Positions 31,642 to 41,660 are shown, counted from the first letter of the stretch. The stretch: 64,000 bases of DNA from Penium margaritaceum (GCA_023375785.1 SZWC01006753.1:18903-82902), one strand, 5' to 3'. The notes: a model not told the origin generated them from the sequence alone. Numbers and translations are program-made.

Positions 31642-33075
31642 CTACCGTACCTGCACAACACCATGTGCAACACAACCAAATGTGCGGAGGTGTGCCACAG
31701 TTGGCTTCCTCCCGCTCCACACTTCTTGTGGCGTCTTCCACACCTTGGACTCCGCATCTTTTAGCGGCTTCGTCGGCGTCAGGTTCATGATGTACGCCGC
31801 TGTCCGTGCCGCCTCGCCCCAGTACCGCTGCGCGAGGCCGGCATCACTCAACATGGACCGGACCATGTTGAGGATGGTGTGGTTCGCCCTCTCGGTGACG
31901 CCGTTTAGCTGCAGGGAATGTGGCGTAGTTTTCTGCCACGCGATCCCCTTGCTCTTAATCCATGTCGAGCAACCCTCGTACTCGCCGCCGTTGTCCCTCC
32001 GGAACGCCTTCACCTTCAACTCCGTTTTGCGCTCCACAGCCGCCACGAATTCCTGCATGCACGACAAGACATCGCTCTTCCTCTTGATGATGTAGAGGTA
32101 GAGCTTGCGGCGGTGGTCATCGATGAAGGTGACGAAGTAGCGCGCCCCACCAATGGAGGGCTTGAACGGTCCACACACATCAGTGTGCACTACCTCCAAC
32201 TTTGCCGATGCACACGTCCCCTTTCCTCCAAACGGCTGCCGTGTTGCTTTGCCAACCACGCACGGCTCGCACACGGCGTCCTTGGCTGCGTCGAGGCTCT
32301 TGACCTCACGACCCCGCACCACTTCCTTCTTTGCCATGTCCCTCACCGTTGAGGGAGCGATGTGGTACAACCGGCGATGCCACAGGTCCAGGTCCCCTTC
32401 ATCATTCGTCGCGAGGTTGGCGGCATCGGTCCTCACCACATCGGCAAGAACCTTGGTACGGAGAAGGTACAAGTCCTCCTCCCTCTTGCCACGTGAAATT
32501 ACCTTGCCGTCTCCCTCCTTCCGGATGATAGCCTCTTCCTTGTTGAAGAGTACCTCGAGCCCCTTGTCGGTAAGGCGGCTCATTGACAGTAGGTTTGTCC
32601 CAAAGTTGGGCATGTGGAGCACGTCGTAGATGGTACATGGAATGGTTTTCCCGTTCACCACCGACTCGATGCGTACATTGCCTTCGCCCGCGGCCAACTC
32701 CGTTTTGCCGTTGGCCACTGTCATGCGCCGCTCGGTGGCGCCGTAGGTGACGAACGCCGCCCGGTTGCACTGTGTGTGGCGGCCTGATCCGGAGTCGATC
32801 ACAGTGACTTCCGGATCTGTCAAGTCGGTAGACTCCCTGGCCATCATGGCTTGGGTGTCCTTCTTCCCGCCCTTCCTGGGCTGGTCCGACTTCTTGTTGG
32901 GGCAATCACGTGCGTAGTGGCCCTGTTTGCCACAATTGTAGCACTCCCCCTTGTTGTCACCTCTCTTGGTGCCCTGGTTGGCACCCTTCCCCTTCTTGCC
33001 TCCCCCTCCACCTTGAGGGCGGACGGCATAGGCAGAAGTTGATGTCGGCCCACTCTCTCTCCCACCACGCTGCAT
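31642..33075 (-). CDS. E4 unit A gag C-terminus, protease and integrase
   Basis: 477-aa open piece. In order: CCHC knuckle CYNCGKQGHYARDC, protease block VTVIDSGSGRHTQCNRAAF, NFGTNLLSMSRLTDKGLEVL, the gag-pre-integrase LDLWHRRLYHIAPSTVRDMA with CEPCVVGKATRQPF, and integrase core VVHTDVCGPFKPSIGGARYF, VTFIDDHRRKLYLY, FRRDNGGEYEGC and TPHSLQLNGVTERANHTIL. This is a typical copia polyprotein segment. The near copy in unit B is 37453-38817. Part of a broken unit. Confidence 0.9.
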   Translation of the reverse strand: MQRGGRESGPTSTSAYAVRPQGGGGGKKGKGANQGTKRGDNKGECYNCGKQGHYARDCPNKKSDQPRKGGKKDTQAMMARESTDLTDPEVTVIDSGSGRHTQCNRAAFVTYGATERRMTVANGKTELAAGEGNVRIESVVNGKTIPCTIYDVLHMPNFGTNLLSMSRLTDKGLEVLFNKEEAIIRKEGDGKVISRGKREEDLYLLRTKVLADVVRTDAANLATNDEGDLDLWHRRLYHIAPSTVRDMAKKEVVRGREVKSLDAAKDAVCEPCVVGKATRQPFGGKGTCASAKLEVVHTDVCGPFKPSIGGARYFVTFIDDHRRKLYLYIIKRKSDVLSCMQEFVAAVERKTELKVKAFRRDNGGEYEGCSTWIKSKGIAWQKTTPHSLQLNGVTERANHTILNMVRSMLSDAGLAQRYWGEAARTAAYIMNLTPTKPLKDAESKVWKTPQEVWSGRKPTVAHLRTFGCVAHGVVQVR

Positions 33076-33159
33076 CCATTCGTTGCGGACCTACTCAGCC
33101 ACCTTCGGGTACTTCAGCTCATCGGCGGACCAGCCGTCTACGACGGTGATCGTGGGACT

Positions 33160-33645
33160 TCAACTGTCCGGCAAGGCCAGGAAGAGGATCATGGCTTGCA
33201 GCTGAGGGTCGACCTTCCATATGGTGGCTACGCACTCGGCAGTGAGGGACTCGATCTGCTGCAGGATCTCCATGATGTCGTCGCCTTCGTTGGCTCGGAG
33301 GGTAACAAGCCTCTTGAAGACAAAGAGCTGGTTAGCAAGGTTGGTGGACTGGTAGATGGTGCATAGTTTCTTCCAGGCCTCTGCGGCCTCCGTGCATCCT
33401 TGAATGAGGGAGCGCTGCGTCGGAGCAAGCGCATACACCAACAAAGCAAACACCTTCTTGTTGCGCTTCTTGTACGCTTCCACTTCCTCCAGCGTCGCAG
33501 TATCCGGAGGGGCAGTTTCTTCACCCTTGACCAGCTCAAGCAGGCCCTTGTCATCGAGGAAGACCTCAAACTCCCACTTCCAAAGGTGGAAGCCAAGTCC
33601 GTCAAACTTGGAGACGCCGATGCTCTCTTGCTCGATCGGTGCCAT
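33160..33645 (-). CDS. E4 unit A copia gag N-terminal part
   Basis: 161-aa open piece beginning MAPIEQESIGVSKFDGLGFH, with LWKWEFEVFLDDKGL, TEAAEAWKKLCTIYQSTNLA and LFVFKRLVTLRANEGDDIME. This is the standard core of copia gag (UBN2/DUF4219-like), which forms the particle shell. It starts about 70 bp from the 5' LTR (copy c). Confidence 0.85.
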   Translation of the reverse strand: MAPIEQESIGVSKFDGLGFHLWKWEFEVFLDDKGLLELVKGEETAPPDTATLEEVEAYKKRNKKVFALLVYALAPTQRSLIQGCTEAAEAWKKLCTIYQSTNLANQLFVFKRLVTLRANEGDDIMEILQQIESLTAECVATIWKVDPQLQAMILFLALPDS

Positions 33646-33713
33646 GGCGCGTGGCGGTAGCGTGAACGTTGTAGAGCTAGGGTCCCTCTAGGCACGTGGG
33701 CCCATTACCCTTT

Positions 33714-34765
33714 TGTTGGCTCTAGTGGGTGTGGAGGCACCCTCAAGGATGCTTAGCTGTTGCTGGTTCATGCTACCAAGGTTTGGGGCAGCCAAGGGAC
33801 ACCAATGGTGAAGAGTGTGGAGCACAAGGATCACGGATGTGAGTGGGCAGAACACGTCGCATTCAGTAGAACTGAATCAAAACACATTTTTGTTTCTTAG
33901 CATAGTGAGATTACATCAGATCCTTATAGCCTGTGATCTAAGATTTCCAACGCATCCAAGTACGCCCAAAACGGAGCAGTAGAGCCCCTGCTACGGCCGT
34001 CGAAGTAATCCTTGGTGGAGCCGCCCACCTTGCCTTGTACGCTAGGCAACGGGAGGCGCTTCGATGATGACCCGTCGAAGCGCCTTTCCTCGCCCAGAAG
34101 TCAAGGAGAAGTTCACCCTGGTCAAGGAGAACTCTCTGGTTGCTTGCTTTATGGCCCTGGTGCATTTGAAGCTCGTTGGGGACGAACTCGGATCACTGGT
34201 GGTGGATTATCCCGCCACCCATGGCGGGTACCAGATTCCACCCCCCCCAACACCCGAATTTTGGGCTAGGCTAACTTTCTGAATACTCACTCAAATNCGG
34301 AGCAGTAGAGCCCCTGCTACGGCCGTCGAAGTAACCCTTGGTGGAGCCGCCCACCTTGCCTTACACGCTAGGCAACGGGAGGCGCTTCGATGATGACCCG
34401 TCGAAGCGCCTTTCCTCGCCCAGAAGTCAAGGAGAAGTTCACCCTGGTCAAGGAGAACTCTCTGGTTGCTTGCTTTATGGCCCTGGTGCATTTGAAGCTC
34501 GTTGGGGACGAACTCGGATCACTGGTGGTGGATTATCCCGCCACCCATGGCGGGTACCAGATTCCACCCCCCCCAACACCCGAATTTTGGGCTAGGCTAA
34601 CTTTCTGAATACTCACTCAAATCGAGCGATTCAAAGCTCGATCCTACATGGAAAAATCCAAGGAATCCAAATCTAAAGTCAGTTTAGGGGTTCGACCACT
34701 CCTCAGTGGTCGAACCAGGGAGTACACTATACAGCACTCATGGCAAGGGGCACACCATGTCAACA
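33714..34765 (-). repeat. E4 LTR copy c (with an assembly-joined duplicate)
   Basis: It is shared by unit A (as 5' LTR) and unit B (as 3' LTR). A single N at 34297 separates two near-identical copies of about 320 bp (33975-34296 and 34298-34619). Without the duplicate the length is about 729 bp, matching copies b and d. Confidence 0.8.
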
Positions 34766-34818
34766 ATCTTCCCCTTGCACCGCAGCCTTGATGCCCTGTC
34801 CTTGGATTCCGTAGTATT

Positions 34819-35646
34819 TTAAACTTTACAGCGCAGACTGAGCTCCACGCAGCTCACATCGTGCCTCTCCTTGGGCTGTTCCTTGGTCACGGCATCGGCG
34901 AGCATGCGCTTAGTGCCACAATACACAATAGCCGCATCTCCCTTTGCCACCAAGTCCCGCGCATAGTGATGACGGATCTCGATGTGCTTGGTCGTCCTAT
35001 GCAGCACTGGGTTCTGGGTAAGGCTGATGGCACTCATGTTGTCAATGTTGAGTACCGTCGGCTTCCTTTGCGGCACGCCAATCTCCTTTAGCAGCCGCCT
35101 TAGCCACATCGCCTCCTTTCCGGCTTCCGCGAGCGCGATGTACTCCGCTTTGGTGTTGGACAGCGCCACGCAGTCATGCTTCCTGCTTGCCCATGAAACT
35201 GCTGCACCACCAAGCACAAACACGTACCCCGACGTTGATTTTCTGTCATCCACATCACCAGCCCAGTCGGCATCCGAGTAGTCGACCAACTTGAGGGAGT
35301 CGTCACGTGCTGCCCCTCCAAACAGGAGCCGCGACTGTTTTGTCGCCTTGAGATAGCGGAGGATCCGCTTCACCGCTTTCCAATGCAACGGCCCGGGGTC
35401 AGCAATGTAGCGGCTCACTTGGCCCTCCGCGAAGGCCAGGTCGGGCCGCGTTGCCACCATGGCGTACATGATGCTCCCCACTGCGGACTGGTATGGCACA
35501 CCTGCCATCTCCTCCTTCTCCTCGTCCATGCTTGGGCCCATGCTCGAGCTCAGCTCACACGTGGTGGTCATGGGTGTGCCGATTGGGTTGCACTCCTCCA
35601 TGTTGTAGCGGCGAAGCATCTCTTGCACGTACTTTGCCTGCCCCAT
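34819..35646 (-). CDS. E4 unit B copia RNase H and RT end
   Basis: 275-aa open piece. RT connection: MGQAKYVQEMLRRYNMEECN and GVPYQSAVGSIMYAMVATRP. RNase H: DYSDADWAGDVDDRKSTSGY, SWASRKHDCVALSNTKAEYI and HRTTKHIEIRHHYARDLVA, ending in LADAVTKEQPKERHDV. It closely matches unit A. Part of a broken unit. Confidence 0.9.
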   Translation of the reverse strand: MGQAKYVQEMLRRYNMEECNPIGTPMTTTCELSSSMGPSMDEEKEEMAGVPYQSAVGSIMYAMVATRPDLAFAEGQVSRYIADPGPLHWKAVKRILRYLKATKQSRLLFGGAARDDSLKLVDYSDADWAGDVDDRKSTSGYVFVLGGAAVSWASRKHDCVALSNTKAEYIALAEAGKEAMWLRRLLKEIGVPQRKPTVLNIDNMSAISLTQNPVLHRTTKHIEIRHHYARDLVAKGDAAIVYCGTKRMLADAVTKEQPKERHDVSCVELSLRCKV

Positions 35647-35697
35647 CTTGAGCGTGCATACCTTGCGGTCCCTCTTGATGGCGACGCCGAGGTAGTA

Positions 35698-36504
35698 CTA
35701 GAGCTCGCCCATGTCTGTCATTTTGAATCGATCGCCCAGTTGTCGCTTCAGGTTCACCAACTCCTCCATGTCCGATGCCACAAGGATGAGATCATCCACA
35801 TAGAGTGCCACGATCTGGTGCAACCCCGGCTGCCTCCGCACGTACACGCTGTGATCCACCTCGCTGCGCTTGAAGCCAAGCTCGGCCATGAAGCCATCCA
35901 TTTTCAGGTACCACATGAGTGGCGCTTGCTTCAGCGCGTAGAGCGCCTCTCGAAGCTGGCACACCTTCCCCGGCGGCGCGTCCACCCCCTCCGGCACCTC
36001 CATGTAGACCTCCCTGTCCAGGTCGCCGTTGAGGAACGCAGTTTTCACGTCCATTTGGTGGACTTCATAGTCGCGCACCGCCGCCACCAAGAGGATGGAA
36101 CGAATGGAGGCGAACTTCGCCACCGGCACGAAGGTTTCATTGTAGTGTTCACCCGTTTTCTGGGCGTACCCCTTCGCGACCAGCCGCGCCTTGTACCGCT
36201 CCAACTTCCCCTCCTTGGTGAGCTTCTTCTTGAAGATCCACTTGGAGCCGATGATTTTTGCGCCCTCCGGCCTGTCAATCAGCTGCCAAGTGCCATTCTC
36301 TTCATGGGAGGCGAGCTCAGATTTTATAGCTCCCTCCCACTCNCGCCACCGGCACGAAGGTTTCATTGTAGTGTTCACCCGTTTTCTGGGCGTACCCCTT
36401 CGCGACCAGCCGCGCCTTGTACCGCTCCAACTTCCCCTCCTTGGTGAGCTTCTTCTTGAAGATCCACTTGGAGCCGATGATTTTTGCGCCCTCCGGCCTG
36501 TCAA
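35698..36504 (-). CDS. E4 unit B copia reverse transcriptase
   Basis: 268-aa piece containing a single N at 36343 that joins two identical copies of about 225 bp (36117-36342 and 36344-36569). RT blocks: LIDRPEGAKIIGSKWIFKKK, YKARLVAKGYAQKTGEHYNE, MDVKTAFLNGDLDREVYMEV, LYALKQAPLMWYLKMDGFM and YVDDLILVASDMEEL with an intact YVDD box. Because of the join, the upstream end reads through duplicated sequence. Part of a broken unit. Confidence 0.85.
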   Translation of the reverse strand: MTGRRAQKSSAPSGSSRRSSPRRGSWSGTRRGWSRRGTPRKRVNTTMKPSCRWXEWEGAIKSELASHEENGTWQLIDRPEGAKIIGSKWIFKKKLTKEGKLERYKARLVAKGYAQKTGEHYNETFVPVAKFASIRSILLVAAVRDYEVHQMDVKTAFLNGDLDREVYMEVPEGVDAPPGKVCQLREALYALKQAPLMWYLKMDGFMAELGFKRSEVDHSVYVRRQPGLHQIVALYVDDLILVASDMEELVNLKRQLGDRFKMTDMGEL

Positions 36505-36599
36505 TCAGCTGCCAAGTGCCATTCTCTTCATGGGAGGCGAGCTCAGATTTTATAGCTCCCTCCCACTCAGCCCCATCCTCCGCTGCAACGCCTCCTTGA

Positions 36600-37083
36600 C
36601 GGTCTCGGGCTCCTCTTGCGCAAAGAACGCTCGAGTGAGCCCAGTCCAGATGCCCTCTGCGGCATCGTACCTCTTTGCCGTCCTCCTTGCGCGTCCGCTT
36701 CTCCAGGACTGCTACTGTTGAGGCTGCTGCTGCTGCCGCCGTTGCTATTGCTGCTGCTGCCCCCTCACGGTGCCACTCGCACCGCTGGCCTGCTCCCCCT
36801 CTCTTGGGGACTGTGGAGATGCGGGCTCACTCCCCGCCTCCTCGTTTAGCTCCACTGCTGCCGGCGCTTCAGACTCGTTGTCTGACACGGCTGAATGCAA
36901 ATCAGCCACTCCCACATCGCCTGGATGGTTCTCGCCGGCTGGAGCCGATGAGACGTCACCCTCTTTTGCGTCCTCCGGCGTCTCCCCCTCAAGGAGTGGC
37001 AGCCACTCCCCACGTTTGGAGAGACCCGCGTCCTTGTCCGTCCAACGGCTGGCCTCGTCGAACGTGACGTCGTGACTCTTCAC
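36600..37083 (-). pseudogene. E4 unit B Pol linker
   Basis: Near copy of the unit A linker: DVTFDEASRWTDKDAGLSKR, an acidic Glu/Ala/Ser stretch and a Gln run (minus strand, 36745-37083). It lies between integrase and RT. Confidence 0.7.
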
Positions 37084-37089
37084 GATCTG

Positions 37090-37410
37090 CTACCAGCGCG
37101 GGTCGAAGAGCCGGTACGCCTTGCTCCCGCTCTCGTACCCGACGAAGATGCACCGGCGAGTTCGCGGGTCCAGCTTGCCCCGCCCCTCCCGTGCCTGCAC
37201 AACACCATGTGCAACACAACCAAACGTGCGGAGGTGTGCCACAGTTGGCTTCCTCCTGCTCCACACTTCTTGTGGCGTCTTCCACACCTTGGACTCCGCG
37301 TCTTTTAGCGGCTTCGTTGGCGTCAGGTTCATGATGTACGCCGCTGTCCGTGCCGCCTCGCCCCAGTACCGCTGCGCGAGGCCGGCATCACTCAACATGG
37401 ACCAGACCAT
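37090..37410 (-). CDS. E4 unit B integrase C-terminal piece
   Basis: 106-aa open piece: LSDAGLAQRYWGEAARTAAY, IMNLTPTKPLKDAESKVWKT, PTVAHLRTFGCVAHG and RCIFVGYESGSKAYRLFDPR. These are the conserved C-terminal motifs of copia integrase. It continues the integrase core at 37453 onward. Part of a broken unit. Confidence 0.85.
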   Translation of the reverse strand: MVWSMLSDAGLAQRYWGEAARTAAYIMNLTPTKPLKDAESKVWKTPQEVWSRRKPTVAHLRTFGCVAHGVVQAREGRGKLDPRTRRCIFVGYESGSKAYRLFDPRW

Positions 37411-37452
37411 GTTGAGAATGGTGCGGTTTACCCTTTCGGCAATGCCGTTCTG

Positions 37453-38817
37453 CTACGGAGAATGTGGCGTAGTTTTCTGCCACACGATCCTCTTGCTCTT
37501 CATCCATGCCGAGCAGCCCTCGTACTCGCCGCCGTTGTCGCTGCGGAACGCCTTCACCTTCAACTCCGTTTGGTGCTCCACAGCCGCCACAAATTCCTGC
37601 ATGCACGACAAGACATCGCTCTTCCTCTTGATGATGTAGAGGTAGAGCTTGCGGCTGTGGTCATCGATGAAGGTGACAAAGTAGGGCGCCCCACCAATGG
37701 AGGGCTTGAACGGTCCACACACATCAGTGTGCACTACCTTCAACTTTGCCGATGCAGGCGTCCCCTTTCCTGCAAACGGCTGCCGTGTCGCTTTGCCGAC
37801 CACGCAAGGCTCGCACACGGCGTCCTTGGCTGCGTCGAGGCTCTTGACCTCAAGACCCCGCACCACTTCCTTCTTTGCCATGTCCCTCACCGTTGAGGGA
37901 GCAATATGGCACAACCGGCGATGCCACAGGTCCAGGTCCTCTTCATCCTTCATCACGAGGTTGGCGGCATCGGTCCTCACCATATCGGCAAGAACCTTGG
38001 TACGGAGAAGGTACAAGTCCTCCTCCCTCTTGCCACGTACAATTACCTCGCCGTCTCCCTCCTTTCGGATGATAGCCTCTTTCTTGTTGAAGAGTACCTT
38101 GAGCCCCTTGTCGGTAAGGCGGTTCACTGACAGCAGGTTTGCCCCAAAGTTGGGCATGTGGAGCACGTCGTAGATGGTACACGAAATGGTTTTCCCGTTC
38201 ACCACCGACTCGATGCGTACATTGCCTTCGCCCGCGGCCAACTCCGTTTTGTCGTTGGCCATTGTCATGCGCCGCTCGGTGGCGCCGTAGGTGATGAACG
38301 CCGCCCGGTTGCATTGTGTGTGGCGGCCTGATCCGGAGTCGATCACAGTGACTTCCGGATCTGTCAAGTCGGTAGGCTCCCTGGCCATCATGGCTTGGGT
38401 GTCCTTCTTCCCGCCCTTCCTGGGCTGGTCCGACTTGTTGTTGGGGCAATCACGTGCGTAGTGGCCCTGTTTGCCACAATTGTAGCACTTCTCCTTGTTG
38501 TCACCTCTGTTGGTGCCCTGGTTGGCACCCTTCCCCTTCTTGCCTCCCCCTCCACCTTGAGGGCGGACGGCATAGGCGGAAGTTGATGTCGGCCCACTCT
38601 CTCTTCCACCACGCCACATCCATTCGTTGCGGACATACTCAGCCACCTTTGGGTACTTCAGCTCATCGGCGGACCAGCCGCCTACGACGGTGATCATGGG
38701 ACTCCAACTGTCCGGCAAGGCCAAGAGGAGGATCATGGCTTGCAGCTGAGGGTTGACCTTCCATCCGGTGGCTACGCACTCGGCAGTGAGGGACTCGATC
38801 TGCTGCAGGATCTCCAT
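37453..38817 (-). CDS. E4 unit B gag C-terminus, protease and integrase
   Basis: 454-aa open piece parallel to the unit A segment. Gag core end ILQQIESLTAECVATGWKVN, knuckle CYNCGKQGHYARDC, protease VTVIDSGSGRHTQCNRAAF, pre-integrase LDLWHRRLCHIAPSTV with CEPCVVGKATRQPF, and integrase core FVTFIDDHSRKLYLYIIKRK and SDNGGEYEGCSAW. Part of a broken unit. Confidence 0.9.
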   Translation of the reverse strand: MEILQQIESLTAECVATGWKVNPQLQAMILLLALPDSWSPMITVVGGWSADELKYPKVAEYVRNEWMWRGGRESGPTSTSAYAVRPQGGGGGKKGKGANQGTNRGDNKEKCYNCGKQGHYARDCPNNKSDQPRKGGKKDTQAMMAREPTDLTDPEVTVIDSGSGRHTQCNRAAFITYGATERRMTMANDKTELAAGEGNVRIESVVNGKTISCTIYDVLHMPNFGANLLSVNRLTDKGLKVLFNKKEAIIRKEGDGEVIVRGKREEDLYLLRTKVLADMVRTDAANLVMKDEEDLDLWHRRLCHIAPSTVRDMAKKEVVRGLEVKSLDAAKDAVCEPCVVGKATRQPFAGKGTPASAKLKVVHTDVCGPFKPSIGGAPYFVTFIDDHSRKLYLYIIKRKSDVLSCMQEFVAAVEHQTELKVKAFRSDNGGEYEGCSAWMKSKRIVWQKTTPHSP

Positions 38818-38940
38818 GATGTCGTCGCCTTCGTTGGCTCGGAGGGTGACGAGCCTCTTGTAGACAAAGAGCTGGTTAGCAAGGTTGGTGGACTGGTAGA
38901 TGGTGCAGAGTTTCTTCCAGGCCTCCGCGGCCTCCGTGCA

Positions 38941-39213
38941 TCATTGAATGAGGGAGCGCTGCATCGGAGCAAGCGCATACACCAACAAAGCAAGCGCCTT
39001 CTTGTTGCGCTTCTTGTACGCTTCCACTTCCTCTGGCATCGCGGTATCCGGAGGGGCAGTTTCTTCACCCTTGACCAGCTCAAGCAGGCCCTTGTCATCG
39101 AGGAAAACCTCAAACTCCCACTTCCAAAGGTGGAAGCCAAGGCCGTCAAACTTGGAGACGCTGATGCTCTCTTGCTCGGTCGGTGCCATGGCGCGTGGCG
39201 GTAGCGTGAACAT
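38941..39213 (-). CDS. E4 unit B copia gag N-terminal piece
   Basis: 90-aa open piece: TEQESISVSKFDGLGFHLWK, WEFEVFLDDKGLLELVK and KRNKKALALLVYALAPMQRS. It matches the start of unit A gag. It begins just inside the 5' LTR (copy d). Confidence 0.85.
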   Translation of the reverse strand: MFTLPPRAMAPTEQESISVSKFDGLGFHLWKWEFEVFLDDKGLLELVKGEETAPPDTAMPEEVEAYKKRNKKALALLVYALAPMQRSLIQ

Positions 39214-39240
39214 TGTAGAGCTAGGGTCCCTCTAGGCACG

Positions 39241-39257
39241 TGGGCCCATAACCCTTT
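39241..39257 (-). other. E4 primer-binding site complementary to tRNA-iMet anticodon arm
   Basis: The plus strand reads GTGGGCCCATAACCC (39239-39253) next to the 5' LTR. That is the anticodon-arm sequence of plant initiator tRNA-Met as I recall it, so the element RNA (AAGGGTTATGGGCCCAC) is complementary to it. Drosophila copia is known to prime from an internal (half) tRNA-iMet in this way. The same site is seen, slightly worn, before copies b and c. Confidence 0.75.
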
Positions 39258-39982
39258 TGTTAGCTCTAGTGGGTGTGGAGGCACCCTCAAGGATGCCTAG
39301 CTCTTGCTGGTTCATGCTACCAAGGTTTGGGGCAGCCAAGGGACACCAATGGTGAAGAGTGTGGAGCACAAGGATCACGGATGTGAGTGGGTGGAACACG
39401 ACGCATTCAGTAGAACTGAATCGAAACACATTTTTGTTACTTAGCATAGGAAGATTACATCAGATCCTTATAGCGTGTGGTCTAAGCTTTGCAACGCATC
39501 CAAGCACACCCAAAACAGAGCAGTCGAGCCCCTGCTACGGCCGTCGAAGTAACCCTTGGTGGAGCCGCCCACCTTGCCTTGTACGCTAGGCGACGGGAGG
39601 TGCTTTGAGGATGATCTGTCGAAGCGCTTTTCCTCGCCCAGAAGTCAAGGAGAAGTTCACCCTGGTCAAGGAGAACTCTCTGGTTTCTTCCTTTATGGCC
39701 CTGGTACATTTGGAGCGCGTTGGGGACGAACTCGGATCATTGGTGGTGGATTATCCCGCCACCCATGGCGGGTACCAGATTCCACCCCCCCAACACCCGA
39801 ATTTTGGGCTAGGCTAACTTTCTGAATACTGACTCAAATCGAGCAATTCAAAGCTTGATCCTGCATGGAAAAACCCAAGGAATCCAAATCTAAAGTCAGA
39901 TCAGGTGTTCGACCACTCCTCAGTGGTCGAACCAGGGATTACACTAAACGGCACTCATGGCAAGGGGCACACTTTGTCAACA
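39258..39982 (-). repeat. E4 LTR copy d (5' LTR of unit B)
   Basis: TGTTAGCTCTAGTGGGTGTG ... TTTGTCAACA, 725 bp, with the same three stem-loops as the other copies. It is followed at once by GTAAG, the right target-site repeat (39983-39987). Confidence 0.85.
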
Positions 39983-39987
39983 GTAAG
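39983..39987. repeat. Right target-site repeat of E4 array (GTAAG)
   Basis: Exact partner of 23989-23993. E3 Pol sequence resumes directly after it. Confidence 0.85.
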
Positions 39988-40935
39988 TTGTCGTTGTTGT
40001 CGTTGGAAGAGTCATCGGACTCCATGTAAGACTCCAAAACCACTGACGTCTCGGTATCCGCATCCATTTCTGATGCCACGTCATCTTGTACACCTTCTCT
40101 CCCATTTCTACCACATGCTGGTAAAGCGAGCCAGTTGTTGGGTGCTTGGTCTCTAGACTCAAGCAACACTATCCACTCTCCCACCTTGGGAGCAATGATC
40201 GGGTCAAGAGCTCTCCCTTTCTAAGGGTGTGTTCATCGAACTCAACGTTGCGGCTCCTCACGAGCTTGCCTGCTTCTTGGTCCCAAAGCCGATAGGCATT
40301 GTGTGACGTATCGTACCCAACCATGTCGTACTTCTTGGATGACGCTTCAAGCTTGTCGCAACCTTCTCCTGACTGGATCTTCACCCATGCAGTTGACCTC
40401 AACATCTTCAAATGAGAGGCGTTGGGTTTCTTTCCCCACTATGCGTCATGTGGGTTATTCAACTGCTTTTCCTACTCCTTTCCACGTTTTTGTAAGGTAG
40501 TTGATGCTGTGAGGTTCAAGAGGTAGCAAGCTGTTGTTGCTGATTTAGCCCAAAAGTGAGGTGGGAGCTTGGCGTAAAAGAGCATGCTTCATACCATGCT
40601 GAGTAGGGTTTCGTTCATCCTCTTGGCCATGCCGTTGCTTTGGGAGCTATAAGGGTGGTTTGCTTGTGGCAGATGCTATGATTCTTGAGTCAAGGCTTGT
40701 ATGCCTCGTACTCACCCTCGTTGTCACTTTGGAGTGTCTTCACCTTCTTGGAAATTTTCCACTCTACCATGGCGATGAACTTGAGAAGCTTCTCCTTGAC
40801 CTCAACCTTGGTTTTGAGGAAGTAGATCTACAACTTGCGGTTTTGGTCGTTGATGAAGGTCAAGAAATCGTTGCTTCCTCCATTAGACATCGTGGAGAGG
40901 GGCTCGCAGACATCACTGTGGATCAATTTTGAAGA
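39988..40935 (-). pseudogene. E3 copia integrase and Pol linker
   Basis: Minus-strand blocks from the integrase core near 40930 downward: NDFLTFINDQNRKL, FLKTKVEVKEKLLKFIAMVE and LQSDNEGEYEAY. These are followed by the integrase C-terminal MVGYDTSHNAYRLWDQE (40169-40411) and an acidic linker with SDDSSNDNNDN (39939-40184). It joins the RT at 23940 once the E4 array is set aside. Fossil; broken. Confidence 0.75.
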
Positions 40936-41660
40936 CATTCTACGTTGGTTGACCTCCTCTCCCAAATAGCTTCTTCTTTGCCATTGCTTGGAGGCATGGT
41001 TCATACAATGTACACCCTTCTCCATACTTCATGGTGCACCCTTCCATTCCGTGGACCACCTCTTGCTCCTGCAACTTCTGCAGCGTGGTGTTGGCCACGT
41101 GATCAACTTGCTGGTGCCACAACTCAATGTCAGTGTCCTTCGTTGATATGGTGGCCGCAACGGTCGTTGGCTGCCCATCCTTTGGCTTCGGTGGCACTGT
41201 CTTGATGGCACCTGCTAGTCCCTCATCCAACGCCTTGGTGACTTTGGTTCAAAGAACGTAGAGGCCATCGAATCTTGGACCTTCAAGCATCAGGTCGTCT
41301 TTGGTGTACAAAATCTGGATGTCCTTATCTTTTACCGCCACGGCTTCCATGTTGGTGAACACCATGGTCATGTTGTTGTCGGTGATTTGTGAGACCGACA
41401 GCAGGTTTGCCTCAAATGAGAGAATGTACACCACGTTTTTAGATTGACCTCCTTCTCAGCACCCTTCACCTTGAATGTGATCACCTTGTTCCCTTAGCTT
41501 ATGGCTTGGACGATGCTGCCATTTGCACATTTGATGCGCATGTCATATTCGACCAAGGAGACAAATCCACCCTTCTCTTTTGAGGAGTGGTGGTTGGTGT
41601 CCAAGTCAAGGGCAAAGGCCCCGGGCCTAAAAAGTGCTGCCCCCTTCACGGACAACCCTT
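40936..41660 (-). pseudogene. E3 copia protease and gag-pre-integrase
   Basis: Pieces include FEANLLSVSQITDNNMTMVF (41249-41434), the IELWHQQVDHVANTTLQKLQ pre-integrase block and LYEPCLQAMAKKKLFG (40940-41230). Their order is that of copia Pol. Fossil; broken. Confidence 0.7.

Larger units (their letters stand above)
23994..39982 (-). mobile_element. E4: tandem copia array sharing LTRs, at one insertion site in E3
   Basis: Four LTR copies in the same orientation start at 23994 (partial), 28723, 33714 and 39258. Two complete internal regions lie between the last three (29448-33713 and 34766-39257). A partial unit, mostly occupied by a hAT transposon, lies between the first two. Outer ends are flanked by perfect GTAAG repeats. 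The units are very similar (about 95 percent), so the array is young. Each unit is broken by a handful of changes. The primer site is of the tRNA-iMet anticodon-arm type. Confidence 0.85.
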
